Shown in pieces: positions 27,015 through 34,933 of a stretch of DNA of 64,000 nucleotides (positions are counted from its first letter, which is position 1; each line of letters begins with the position of its first letter). This stretch comes from Desulfosporosinus acididurans. Lineage in GTDB: Bacteria > Bacillota > Desulfitobacteriia > Desulfitobacteriales > Desulfitobacteriaceae. Position numbers and translations under genes: made by a program. Under the pieces are notes generated by a model. That model did no database searches and had not been told where the DNA came from. It saw only the letters and a program-made list of their open reading frames with translations. Where the stretch lies: assembly GCF_001029285.1 (NCBI RefSeq), contig NZ_LDZY01000007.1:124001-188000 (forward strand), written 5' to 3'.

Positions 27015-27767
27015 ATGAGTCATCTTACAGTGACCAACCAAGATGGCGTATTGGTGGTTGACAGCCGAGATGCAGCTCAGATGCTCGTGAAAAGGCACTC
27101 TGATTTGCTGGAAAAGATCGATGGTTATATTCGATATTTGGAGAACGGAGAACTCCGTTCTCAAGATTTCTTTATTGAAAGCGCCTACTCAACCAGCGGA
27201 AATAACCGACGATATAAGCATTATTTTCTGACTCGCAAGGGCTGTGAACTTGTGGCCAACAAAATGACCGGCGAAAAAGGGGTCCTGTTTACAGCCGCCT
27301 ATGTGACCAAGTTTAATGACATGGAAAAAGCTCTCTTGAATTCTCATCAACAAATCCTTAATGAAGCCAAACGAATGCGCTCAGAGGCCATGCTCCTGAA
27401 CGCCAAAACTAAGCAAACCAGAATTATTACAGATTTGGCCATCAAGTTTCAGGAGCATTTATCACCTGAGTCCGTTCAATCTCTGTTAGCCGGTGTGTCG
27501 GCCTATCTTTTTGGTTCACCTCTTCTGCCCATGCCGGAAATAGAGAAAACCTATACAGCTTCCCAGATTGCTGAAGATGCGGGAGTGAGCCGGTTTATCA
27601 TTGGTAAATTGGCGCATACGCATGGACTGAAAAAGCGGGAATTTGGCTTATGGGTGCTCAATACGATTCCCTCTCTTGGGAAACAATTGCCGCATTTTCG
27701 GTATAACGAAAAAGGCAAGTCGAAGCTCTTAGAACTGATGGAACAAGAGGGAGCTGTTAAACCATGA
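27015..27767 (+). CDS. Phage antirepressor, Rha N-terminal and KilAC domains
   Basis: This 250-aa regulator has a Rha-type N-terminal domain: VDSRDAAQMLVKRHSDLLEK, then ESAYSTSGNNRRYKHYFLTR, and CELVANKMTGEKG. The C-terminal KilAC-type winged domain is ASQIAEDAGVSRFIIGKLAHTHG with a terminal HFRYNEKGKSKLLELM. Such proteins relieve repression or control lysogeny. ATG 27015 has AAGGAGAA upstream; the gene overlaps the VapE gene by ATGA. Confidence 0.85.
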   Translation: MSHLTVTNQDGVLVVDSRDAAQMLVKRHSDLLEKIDGYIRYLENGELRSQDFFIESAYSTSGNNRRYKHYFLTRKGCELVANKMTGEKGVLFTAAYVTKFNDMEKALLNSHQQILNEAKRMRSEAMLLNAKTKQTRIITDLAIKFQEHLSPESVQSLLAGVSAYLFGSPLLPMPEIEKTYTASQIAEDAGVSRFIIGKLAHTHGLKKREFGLWVLNTIPSLGKQLPHFRYNEKGKSKLLELMEQEGAVKP

Positions 27768-30118
27768 ATCTAAGGTACGATGGTGCGTTCACCTTAGCCA
27801 CAGGAAACAGCCGTAAAGAGCAAGAGTGGAAAAACCGGGAAATGACCTGGTCGGATTTTTTAAGGAAGGTCAGCAGCACCTATCGGACGAGTGAAACGAT
27901 GGCAGAATACTTCAAAATGCCGAAAGCCAAGCAAGATGATCTGAAAGATGTGGGAGGTTTTGTCGGGGGATCACTACGGGAGGGCAGGCGTAAGAGCGAG
28001 TTTGTTGAGTATCGGAGTCTGCTGACCTTAGACACGGACTATGCTTCCGTCAATTTCTGGGAAGCTTTAACGGTCCTTGACGATTATGCTTGCTGCATTT
28101 ATAGTACCCGCAAACATCGGCCTGAAGCCCCAAGGCTTCGGCTTGTGATTCCCCTGAAGCGAAACGTTTCTCCGGAAGAGTATCAGGCGGTTGCCCGAAA
28201 AATAGCCGAAAGTATTGGCATCGAAATGTTCGATGATACAACCTATGAACCGGCCCGGCTGATGTATTGGCCGAGCACCAGCAGTGATGGAGAGTTCGTA
28301 TTCAAACATCAAGACGGGCCTTGGCTTAATCCAGACGACATTTTAGCCAGTTACACCGATTGGCGGAACACCACTTCTTGGCCAGTATCATCTCGCAAGA
28401 AGGAAGCGATCACTAAAACAGTTGCTAAGAAACAGGTGGACCCCACGACGAAAGAAGGCATCGTGGGGTCCTTTTGCCGGGCCTATTCCATGGCCGAGGC
28501 CATCGAGGAATTCCTACCGGATGTCTATACTCCTTGCGATGGAAGTGACCGCTACACTTTCACAGGTGGCTCCACCTTTGGAGGATTGGTTACCTATGAT
28601 GATTTATTCGCCTACAGTCATCATGCCACCGACCCGGCGGGCGGTAAATTATGTAACGCCTTTGATTTAGTGCGTTTGCATAGGTTTGGTGAGCTGGACC
28701 AAGAGGCAGAGGATGGAACACCGGTCGCTAAGCTACCTTCCTTCAAAGCCATGCAGACTCTTGCCATCAATGATAAGACGGTTAAACGGCAGCTGATGGA
28801 TGAGAAACTGGCGGCGGCGAGTGAAGAGTTTAAGGCTGCCGAAGAGAACTGGGCTGAGCAGCTGGACTATAAAAAGGATGGAACCTTAAAAACAACCATC
28901 GATAATATTGTCTTAATTATGGAAAATGATCCAGGGCTTCGTAAGACAGCAGGTTACAACGAATTTGCCCACCGCAATGAACTATTAAAGGATTTACCCT
29001 GGCGCGAGATCAAACATGGAGCGTTATGGTCGGACAAAGATGACGCTGCGTTAAGGTATTACCTGGAGCATGTCTATGATGTAAGCCATGTGAGTAAGAC
29101 TATGGATGCCTTATCGGTGGTGGTTGAGCACAACCGGTTTCATCCCGTGAAGGAATATCTGAGCGGACTCGTTTGGGATGGCGTGAAGCGTCTGGATACA
29201 TTGCTGATTAAGTATTTTAATGCCGAAAACAGCGAATACACGCGAGCCGTCACCCGAAAAGCGATGACGGCTGCCGTGGCTCGGATCTTTACTCCAGGCT
29301 GCAAGTTTGATTATATGCTGCTTTTGGTTGGGAAGCAGGGCCTTGGCAAAAGCTATTTTTTAAAAACACTGGGTGGAAAATGGTTTTCGGACAGCCTGAC
29401 GACTGTCGTTGGGAAGGAAGCCTATGAACAATTGCAGGGTGTCTGGCTAATTGAAGTGGGAGAATTATCGGCGGCAAAGAAAGCGGATATCGATGCCCTG
29501 AAGCACTTTATTTCCAAGCAGGAAGATATCTTCCGGGAAGCTTATGGCCGCCGGACAGGAATCTACCCGCGCCAATGCATCTTCGTAGGGACAACGAATG
29601 ATATCGAGCCTTTGCGTGATAAAACAGGAGGCCGACGTTTCTGGCCCGTTAATGTCGGTAAGGGAAATCAGAGTTTGTGGGAGGGAATTCCTGTTGACCA
29701 GATCTGGGCAGAAGCCGTTGAGTGTTTTAAGGCAGGAGAGAAATTATTCCTTCCCCCTGAACTTGAGAAAATGGCCATGCAGATTCAGTCCGAGTATACC
29801 GAGGAAAGTGATAAAGCAGGAATGGTCTATCAATACCTGGATACACTTCTGCCTGAGAGTTGGGAGGCTATGGATTTAAGCACAAGACGGCTCTTCCTTT
29901 CCGGTGATTTTACCTCGGGTGAAGGAACGCTCAGACGAACGAAAGTGTGTGCTATGGCAGTCTGGTGTGAATGCTTTGGCGGCGATCCCAAGCAGCTTTC
30001 CTATGCGCAGGCACGGGAGATACGCAGTATTTTGGAAAATGCTGAAGGTTGGAAACGATATCCTGGTAAATTAAACTTCTCAATTTTTGGCCGGCAGCGA
30101 GCCTTTCATAGAGATTAG
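27764..30118 (+). CDS. VapE-family phage primase-helicase-like protein
   Basis: This 784-aa replication protein is of the virulence-associated E family. The N-terminal half (about 1-170) resembles a primase-polymerase-like fold (YRSLLTLDTDYA, then STRKHRPEAPRLRLVIPLKR). The C-terminal half is a superfamily 3-type ATPase with Walker A GKQGLGKS (523-530), then LIEVGELSAAKKADIDALKHF as Walker B, and IFVGTTNDIEPLRDKTGGRR with sensor residues. It should open the phage origin and load or act as helicase. The repeat-rich gap directly downstream is an origin candidate. Confidence 0.9.
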   Translation: MNLRYDGAFTLATGNSRKEQEWKNREMTWSDFLRKVSSTYRTSETMAEYFKMPKAKQDDLKDVGGFVGGSLREGRRKSEFVEYRSLLTLDTDYASVNFWEALTVLDDYACCIYSTRKHRPEAPRLRLVIPLKRNVSPEEYQAVARKIAESIGIEMFDDTTYEPARLMYWPSTSSDGEFVFKHQDGPWLNPDDILASYTDWRNTTSWPVSSRKKEAITKTVAKKQVDPTTKEGIVGSFCRAYSMAEAIEEFLPDVYTPCDGSDRYTFTGGSTFGGLVTYDDLFAYSHHATDPAGGKLCNAFDLVRLHRFGELDQEAEDGTPVAKLPSFKAMQTLAINDKTVKRQLMDEKLAAASEEFKAAEENWAEQLDYKKDGTLKTTIDNIVLIMENDPGLRKTAGYNEFAHRNELLKDLPWREIKHGALWSDKDDAALRYYLEHVYDVSHVSKTMDALSVVVEHNRFHPVKEYLSGLVWDGVKRLDTLLIKYFNAENSEYTRAVTRKAMTAAVARIFTPGCKFDYMLLLVGKQGLGKSYFLKTLGGKWFSDSLTTVVGKEAYEQLQGVWLIEVGELSAAKKADIDALKHFISKQEDIFREAYGRRTGIYPRQCIFVGTTNDIEPLRDKTGGRRFWPVNVGKGNQSLWEGIPVDQIWAEAVECFKAGEKLFLPPELEKMAMQIQSEYTEESDKAGMVYQYLDTLLPESWEAMDLSTRRLFLSGDFTSGEGTLRRTKVCAMAVWCECFGGDPKQLSYAQAREIRSILENAEGWKRYPGKLNFSIFGRQRAFHRD

Positions 30119-30357
30119 TTCCTACGATGGGGAACAGATCTTTGTTTTGTTCCCCAATCCTGTTCCTCCCTCAAATCAGCCACAGATAAGGAGTTAAGGG
30201 TAATTGGTACAGAGGGAACAGGTTATTTTATATAGAGTTAAAACAATAATTATGTAATACGCGCGAGGCGCGTATACGCATACACGTATATAGAGTATAT
30301 AGAAAAACCTGTCTGTCCCGTTCCCCTGTTCCCTCACGAACAGAATTGAGGTCAATC
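30119..30357. promoter_or_regulatory. Repeat-rich AT region, candidate origin or control region
   Basis: No gene fits here. GGGGAACA (30129-30136) and TGTTCCCC (30148-30155) form a hairpin. Further TGTTCC/GGAACA copies occur near 30161, 30214 and 30327, and a near copy at 30319. The middle has an AT-rich stretch and an ACGCGC-GAG-GCGCGT palindrome near 30260. Such repeats beside a VapE-type initiator resemble iterons; function is inferred. Confidence 0.4.
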
Positions 30358-30630
30358 ATGTTAGAAAAGACCATAGAAATGACCTTATGTAAATTAGTCA
30401 GAGCTAAAGGAGGTCTGGCTTTAAAATTTGTTTCGCCAGGTACTGTTGGAGTGCCGGACAGACTCATCCTTTTGCCCGATGGCAGAATTAATTTTGTTGA
30501 ATTGAAAGCTCCTGGCAAAAAGCCTTCAGCCAAGCAGGTCAAAATGGCAGAAGTTCTAGCCAGACTCGGACATCCGGTGAGAATCATTGACAGCATGGAA
30601 GGTGTTAAGGAGTTTATAAATGAGATATAG
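30358..30630 (+). CDS. VRR-NUC domain nuclease
   Basis: This 90-aa protein is a minimal VRR-NUC (PD-(D/E)XK) domain: EKTIEMTLCKLVRAKGG at the N-terminus, GVPDRLILLPDGRINFVELK with the catalytic Asp and E-x-K, then a QVKMAEVLARLGHPVRII close. Stand-alone phage VRR-NUC proteins act as small structure-specific nucleases, probably Holliday junction resolvase-like. ATG 30358 is preferred to upstream TTG 30346 (GAGGTC between them). The 3' end overlaps the helicase gene by 11 bp. Confidence 0.88.
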   Translation: MLEKTIEMTLCKLVRAKGGLALKFVSPGTVGVPDRLILLPDGRINFVELKAPGKKPSAKQVKMAEVLARLGHPVRIIDSMEGVKEFINEI

Positions 30631-31963
30631 TCCCCATGACTATCAGGCATTTGCCCTACAACAGATTCTTGATAAACCTGCCTGTGCTCTTTTTCTTGAT
30701 CTCGGTATGGGTAAGACGGTAATTACTCTAAGTGCCATCAATCAGCTTAAACCTCAAAAGGCTCTAGTCATTGCACCACTGCGGGTGGCCGAAGATACTT
30801 GGAGCAAGGAATGTGAAAAATGGGATCATTTAAAGTCTTTAAGAATCGCTAAAGTCTTAGGTTCAGAGAAGAAGAGACTAGCAGCTCTTAAATCGATCGC
30901 TGAACTGTATGTTATTAATCGGGAGAATGTGTCGTGGCTTGTAACCTATTATGGTCGAAAATGGCCCTTTGATATGGTGGTCATTGATGAGTTGTCGAGC
31001 TTCAAATCCGCCAGGGCCAACCGCTTTAAAGCCCTGCGTAAAGTTCGTCCCCTGATTAAACGCATAGTTGGGTTAACAGGCACACCAAGCCCTAACGGAC
31101 TCCTTGACCTCTGGCCTCAGATCTATTTGCTGGATCGGGGTGAACGATTGGGTAAAACGCTGGGTGGCTATAGGGACCGATACTTTATCCCGGATAAGCG
31201 AAATCAGGAGGTTATCTTTTCCTGGAAACTAAGGCCGCGAGCCGAAGAGGCGATCTACGAAAAGCTCTCGGATATTTGTGTCAGTATGAAGGCCCAGGAT
31301 TATTTAACCATGCCGGAGAGAATTGACAATATTGTACAGGTTGAGATGTCCGCCCAAGAGATGGCTCTTTACAAAAGGCTTGAAAAAGATATGCTTTTAC
31401 CCTTTGCAGAGGGTGATATTGATGCTGCGAACGCAGCCGCCTTATCTAATAAACTCCTGCAATTGGCGGGCGGCGCTGTTTATGATGAAAATGGTGGGGT
31501 GAGACTGATCCATCGGCGTAAACTGGATGCCCTGGAGGATCTGTGGGAAGGTGCGAACGGGAAACCAATTCTGGTGTTTTATTCCTATAAGCATGATAAA
31601 ACAAGGCTCATAGACTTCTTTAAAACGGTAAAGCCAAGAGAGTTAAAAACCTCTCAAGACATCACCGATTGGAATGAGGGCAAGATTGAGGTTGCCCTTG
31701 CCCATCCCGCTTCTGCCGGTCATGGTCTTAATCTTCAAGCCGGAGGGCATATCATCATATGGTTTGGGCTTACCTGGAGCTTAGAACTTTACCAACAAGC
31801 CAACGGTCGGCTTTATCGGCAGGGGCAGCAGGAAACTGTGGTTATTCACCACATTATTACTGCTGGAACCGTTGATGAGCAAGTAGTTGCTGCATTAAAC
31901 CGTAAGGAAACTGGACAAACGGCCCTGTTGGATGCGGTGAAAGCGCGGCTTGGTGCGATCTGA
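30620..31963 (+). CDS. SNF2-type DEAD-box helicase
   Basis: This 447-aa superfamily 2 ATPase starts SPHDYQAFALQQILDKPACA, has Walker A LFLDLGMGKTVITL (about 25-38), motif II VVIDELSSFKS (about 118-128, DELS for DEAH), motif III RIVGLTGTPSPNG, and C-terminal motifs ASAGHGLNLQAGGHIIIWFG and QANGRLYRQGQ. Phage SNF2 proteins of this size are common in clostridial prophages and probably remodel protein-DNA complexes at replication forks. Translation is coupled to the VRR-NUC gene by overlap. Confidence 0.92.
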   Translation: MRYSPHDYQAFALQQILDKPACALFLDLGMGKTVITLSAINQLKPQKALVIAPLRVAEDTWSKECEKWDHLKSLRIAKVLGSEKKRLAALKSIAELYVINRENVSWLVTYYGRKWPFDMVVIDELSSFKSARANRFKALRKVRPLIKRIVGLTGTPSPNGLLDLWPQIYLLDRGERLGKTLGGYRDRYFIPDKRNQEVIFSWKLRPRAEEAIYEKLSDICVSMKAQDYLTMPERIDNIVQVEMSAQEMALYKRLEKDMLLPFAEGDIDAANAAALSNKLLQLAGGAVYDENGGVRLIHRRKLDALEDLWEGANGKPILVFYSYKHDKTRLIDFFKTVKPRELKTSQDITDWNEGKIEVALAHPASAGHGLNLQAGGHIIIWFGLTWSLELYQQANGRLYRQGQQETVVIHHIITAGTVDEQVVAALNRKETGQTALLDAVKARLGAI

Positions 31964-31964
31964 A

Positions 31965-32048
31965 TTAATAACCCGATATGAGTCTAATGGTTGATCCCAT
32001 CATGATGGGCAAGAAAAGCATCCAACCAACAATTTGATCTAAATCCAT
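31965..32048 (-). CDS. Candidate 27-aa hydrophobic peptide
   Basis: On the minus strand MDLDQIVGWMLFLPIMMGST plus a short polar tail is preceded by a perfect AAGGAGG (32060-32066), 11 nt from the ATG. It ends 2 bp from the helicase stop. It could be a tiny membrane peptide, but at this length chance is not excluded. It is the only minus-strand frame in this part of the prophage. Confidence 0.3.
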   Translation of the reverse strand: MDLDQIVGWMLFLPIMMGSTIRLISGY

Positions 32049-32086
32049 ACAAAGCTAATCCTCCTTACCTGAATTTAGCTTTGTAT
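32047..32086. repeat. 12-bp inverted repeat
   Basis: ATACAAAGCTAA (32047-32058) and TTAGCTTTGTAT (32075-32086) are perfect inverse copies around a 16-nt loop. No T-run follows. It overlaps the ribosome binding region of the candidate minus-strand peptide, so it may be an operator or an RNA hairpin controlling it. Confidence 0.5.
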
Positions 32087-32134
32087 GACCAGACCTGAGG
32101 AAACTATTTCTAGTTTAAGAGGAGGCAGTAAGGG

Positions 32135-32500
32135 ATGAAAAAGACATCATTCTTATTTGTTGAAGAATTGCAGAGAGCCAACAGGATCTATGGGCCAAGC
32201 TTTGCTTCCCCGCACGAAGGGTATGCAATTATGCGTGAGGAGTTAGAGGAACTATGGGAGGAGATTAAGAAGAAACGTCCGGACAAGCTACGGATGATGG
32301 AGGAAGCCATTCAAGTTGGAGCCATGGCCATGAAGTTCATTCAATCCCTAGACCATTGGTCTTGGTTGGGGCTCAAGATGAGTGCTCAAGAACTTAAATG
32401 CCTACAGTGCAGGTATCGAGTGATCACCTCAGATATCCTCGCAGATTTGGAAAGTGATCCCTGTTTGACTTGTAATAAACTAAACCAGTGGAAGGAATAA
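32135..32500 (+). CDS. MazG-like protein with zinc-ribbon tail
   Basis: This 121-aa protein has an N-terminal helical part with the acidic EGYAIMREELEELWEEIKKK segment and MMEEAIQVGAMAMKFIQSL, resembling all-alpha NTP pyrophosphohydrolases (MazG/dUTPase type). A C-terminal tail has CLQC and CLTC (about residues 89-92 and 113-116), likely binding zinc. It lies directly before thyX and so fits nucleotide-pool control. The catalytic E-x-x-E-x-x-D set is incomplete by eye, so activity is uncertain. AAGAGGAGG precedes the ATG. Confidence 0.6.
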   Translation: MKKTSFLFVEELQRANRIYGPSFASPHEGYAIMREELEELWEEIKKKRPDKLRMMEEAIQVGAMAMKFIQSLDHWSWLGLKMSAQELKCLQCRYRVITSDILADLESDPCLTCNKLNQWKE

Positions 32501-32504
32501 CACG

Positions 32505-33158
32505 ATGAAACTTATTAAACCAGAAGCTCATATTGAAAATCAAGATTGGACAAGCCTCCTACAACGTCTTGAAACAAAAGGTCGTGTGTGCTATAAGAGC
32601 GAGTGGCGAATGACCGATGACTCAGCAGAGCCATTTATAAAATTCCTCATCCAAAGAGGCCATCTCTCTGTACTGGAGCATGCTTCAGTATCGGTGAAGT
32701 TCACGGTAGATCGTGGGGTATCTCATGAGATTGTTCGACACAGAATCGGGGCTTACTCTCAGGAAAGTACCCGTTTTTGCAACTACGAAGAGGATGATAT
32801 CACCCTTATTGAACCGTTTTTCTTTGCGGGTGGTTATCTAAAATGGAGCGCCTGGGAAAGGGCTTGTTCTGAGGCTGAGTCCATGTATCAACGACTTCTA
32901 GACTCCGGTGCAACGGCTCAGGAAGCTCGCTCGGTTTTGCCAAACAGTCTGAAGACGGAGTTATGGGCCACTTATAACCTTAGAGTGTGGCGACATTTCT
33001 TGGAACTACGTGCTGCTAAAACAGCACATCCGCAAATGCGGCAAGTAGCAATTCCGCTACTTTTGAAATTTAAAGAATTAATGCCGGTCATATTTGACGG
33101 AATTCCTTATGACACAGCATTTCCAATTAAACATTATGCTGAGGTGATTATCGTATGA
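32505..33158 (+). CDS. thyX: FAD-dependent thymidylate synthase
   Basis: This 217-aa enzyme makes dTMP from dUMP with methylenetetrahydrofolate and FAD. The ThyX motif RHR-x7-S is RHRIGAYSQESTR at residues 78-90. VLEHASVSVKFTVDRGVSHE precedes it, and a C-terminal LRAAKTAHPQMRQVAIPLL follows. Length is normal. It overlaps the next gene by ATGA. Together with the class II reductase it gives the phage its own supply of deoxynucleotides. Confidence 0.95.
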   Translation: MKLIKPEAHIENQDWTSLLQRLETKGRVCYKSEWRMTDDSAEPFIKFLIQRGHLSVLEHASVSVKFTVDRGVSHEIVRHRIGAYSQESTRFCNYEEDDITLIEPFFFAGGYLKWSAWERACSEAESMYQRLLDSGATAQEARSVLPNSLKTELWATYNLRVWRHFLELRAAKTAHPQMRQVAIPLLLKFKELMPVIFDGIPYDTAFPIKHYAEVIIV

Positions 33159-33445
33159 ATGAGTTTCTGGAAATTCTCACACCCGTAGCAGAACTTCTGA
33201 AGAGAAAGAATACCGACTATGGCAACAATTATTGCGAAACTCGAAGAGAGTTTGGCCCAACAGCTCTTCTGCTCAGATTAAATGACAAGTTTGGGAGACT
33301 TAAGACTCTAACAAAGCAACAGGCTCAAGTCAAGGATGAATCCATTGAGGACACGTTAAAGGACATTATAGGGTATTGCACCTTGGAACTAAGATATCTT
33401 CGAGACGAGAAAACCTGTGGATTAACTTGTGGATGGTATGTGTAA
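33155..33445 (+). CDS. DUF1599-type nucleotide-related phage protein
   Basis: This 96-aa protein matches the DUF1599 pattern: LLKRKNTDYGNNY, RLNDKFGRLKTLTKQQAQVK, then ESIEDTLKDIIGYCTLELRYL. The family accompanies nucleotide metabolism genes in phages and has been proposed to bind nucleotides; the reaction is not established. It follows thyX with a four-base overlap, supporting a shared role. Confidence 0.8.
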   Translation: MNEFLEILTPVAELLKRKNTDYGNNYCETRREFGPTALLLRLNDKFGRLKTLTKQQAQVKDESIEDTLKDIIGYCTLELRYLRDEKTCGLTCGWYV

Positions 33446-33518
33446 AAGCTGTGGAAAAGTTGTGGAAAAGTGTGTCGAAGCCTTATTACCAGTAAGGACA
33501 GCGAAGGGCGTGGCAGGA

Positions 33519-34007
33519 ATGGAAACAAGGAAAAAAGTAGAAAGACTCTTCAAGTACTATCCCGAAGCTAAGCAAAACTTGGAAATACTGAAGTTTCAAA
33601 TCGGAAGTTACGCTGGGGCCGATGAAGACGAGGTGATCGAATCGTTGACTTACACAGTCCCAGAAGGAGAACGGGTTTCTAACAGTAATATTTCCGATAA
33701 GTCTTCAAGGATCGCGCTGATCTATAAAGATATAGCTGATCATGAAAGCCAGGAACAATTGCAGGATATGCTAAAAAGGTATTATCTACAAAAAAATGAA
33801 CTGGATGTATTCGAGTATAGCATTAAACTATTGGAACCGAGACTTTCAAGGATCATTACCGATATTGTCATTAACAAAATGACCTGGATGGAAGTCTCTG
33901 AAAAGTATTATGTCTCGGTAAATACCGTTGCGGAATGGCGAAAAAAGGCTATAAGACAACTAACAAAGATGCTCGAATCAAGTTTATTGTTCAATAGGGT
34001 TGTATAA
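33519..34007 (+). CDS. Sigma-70-like late transcription regulator (ArpU type)
   Basis: This 162-aa protein has a C-terminal sigma region 4-like helix-turn-helix (ITDIVINKMTWMEVSEKYYV, then SVNTVAEWRKKAIRQLTKML) and a helical N-terminus (ETRKKVERLFKYYPEAKQNL). Proteins of this layout sit between early and late genes of Firmicute prophages and are thought to activate late transcription. An in-frame extension to ATG 33438 (MCKSCGKVVEKC) is possible; ATG 33519 matches the usual protein start. A terminator follows. Confidence 0.75.
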   Translation: METRKKVERLFKYYPEAKQNLEILKFQIGSYAGADEDEVIESLTYTVPEGERVSNSNISDKSSRIALIYKDIADHESQEQLQDMLKRYYLQKNELDVFEYSIKLLEPRLSRIITDIVINKMTWMEVSEKYYVSVNTVAEWRKKAIRQLTKMLESSLLFNRVV

Positions 34008-34117
34008 ACATCACTGAAAGTACACTGAAATACCTGAGTAATATGGTATTAACCCTTGATTGTGGATCGTTTGTCAAGGTTGTAAAATTCTATTGTGGGA
34101 AAAAAGATAAGATATTA

Positions 34118-34149
34118 AAGCTCTTGGGTAAAAACCCAGGGGCTTTTTT
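34118..34149 (+). terminator. Rho-independent terminator
   Basis: AAGCTCTTGGGT (from 34118) pairs with ACCCAGGGGCTT with two G-U pairs and an A-rich loop, then TTTT. It closes the early/middle transcript after the sigma-like gene and separates it from the late genes. Confidence 0.85.
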
Positions 34150-34164
34150 GTTGAGGTGAAACGA

Positions 34165-34353
34165 TTGAAACGATGTCAATTTTATAAACCCATCGAGCAA
34201 AATGCTGCGGAAAAATGTCCGAACTGCAAACGGTGGGATGGTAAGCGATGTAAGGATGAACAACAAATCAGGGAAGCTTATCTTGATTCTGAAGAATATA
34301 AGTATTTTGATCGTATGATGCGTGGAAACAGAGGTATCAGCGGCCCCTTGTAA
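34165..34353 (+). CDS. Small cysteine-containing phage protein
   Basis: This 62-aa protein begins MKRCQFYKPIEQNAAEKCPN and continues CKRWDGKRCKDEQQIREAYL. Four Cys in a C-x14-CxxC-x7-C layout suggest a small zinc-binding domain. TTG 34165 fits TTGAGGTG (34150-34157). Function unknown; it opens the late region. Confidence 0.6.
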   Translation: MKRCQFYKPIEQNAAEKCPNCKRWDGKRCKDEQQIREAYLDSEEYKYFDRMMRGNRGISGPL

Positions 34354-34453
34354 AATGTGCTCTCCTCTCTATTTATATAAAAAGATGCGGCATTCATGGT
34401 GTCGCATCTTATTTTTTACTTATTTTTCCGAGCCTATAAGAAAGGTGATTGTT

Positions 34454-34933
34454 ATGGTTAAGAGTCGATGGCCAGAAGTTAAAGCCAGATTGTCTGAAAT
34501 CGAGCAATGGATTAAAGATGGTTTAACAGAGGAACAGGTATGTACTAATTTAGGTATTGGTGTCAGTACATTTTCAGAGTACAAAGTACGCCATGAGGAG
34601 CTGAGAGAGCTCTTAAAAAAGAGCAGACAAGTTTTGGTAACTCAAATAGAGAATGCCCTGGTAAAAAGAGCTCTTGGTTTTTCTTATGAGGAAACCAAAA
34701 TTTCGATCCGGCAAATGGATGGCCGAGAGGTTAAATTTACAGAAAAAACAACGAAGTATCAGCCACCCGATGTTGCAGCCTGTTCACTGCTCTTGAAAAA
34801 CAAGGCCAGAGATCAGGGATGGAGTGATAATCCTCAGAAGTTAGCCCTTGAACGAGAAATCTTTGAGCACAGAAAACGGATTGAGGAGGCTCAAGTCTTT
34901 GGCGATAGCGACGATGAAGTACCAAATCCATGA
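34454..34933 (+). CDS. HTH phage protein, possible small terminase-like factor
   Basis: This 159-aa protein has an N-terminal helix-turn-helix (KDGLTEEQVCTNLGIGVSTF) and a middle part found in phage DNA-binding proteins (VKRALGFSYEETKI, then TTKYQPPDVAACSLLLKNKA), ending with a charged helix. I associate this type with terminase small subunit-like proteins annotated in clostridial prophages. A more standard TerS candidate lies at 39108, so the packaging role is doubtful. Start ATG 34454 with AAAGGTG. It overlaps the methyltransferase gene by 35 bp. Confidence 0.5.
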   Translation: MVKSRWPEVKARLSEIEQWIKDGLTEEQVCTNLGIGVSTFSEYKVRHEELRELLKKSRQVLVTQIENALVKRALGFSYEETKISIRQMDGREVKFTEKTTKYQPPDVAACSLLLKNKARDQGWSDNPQKLALEREIFEHRKRIEEAQVFGDSDDEVPNP

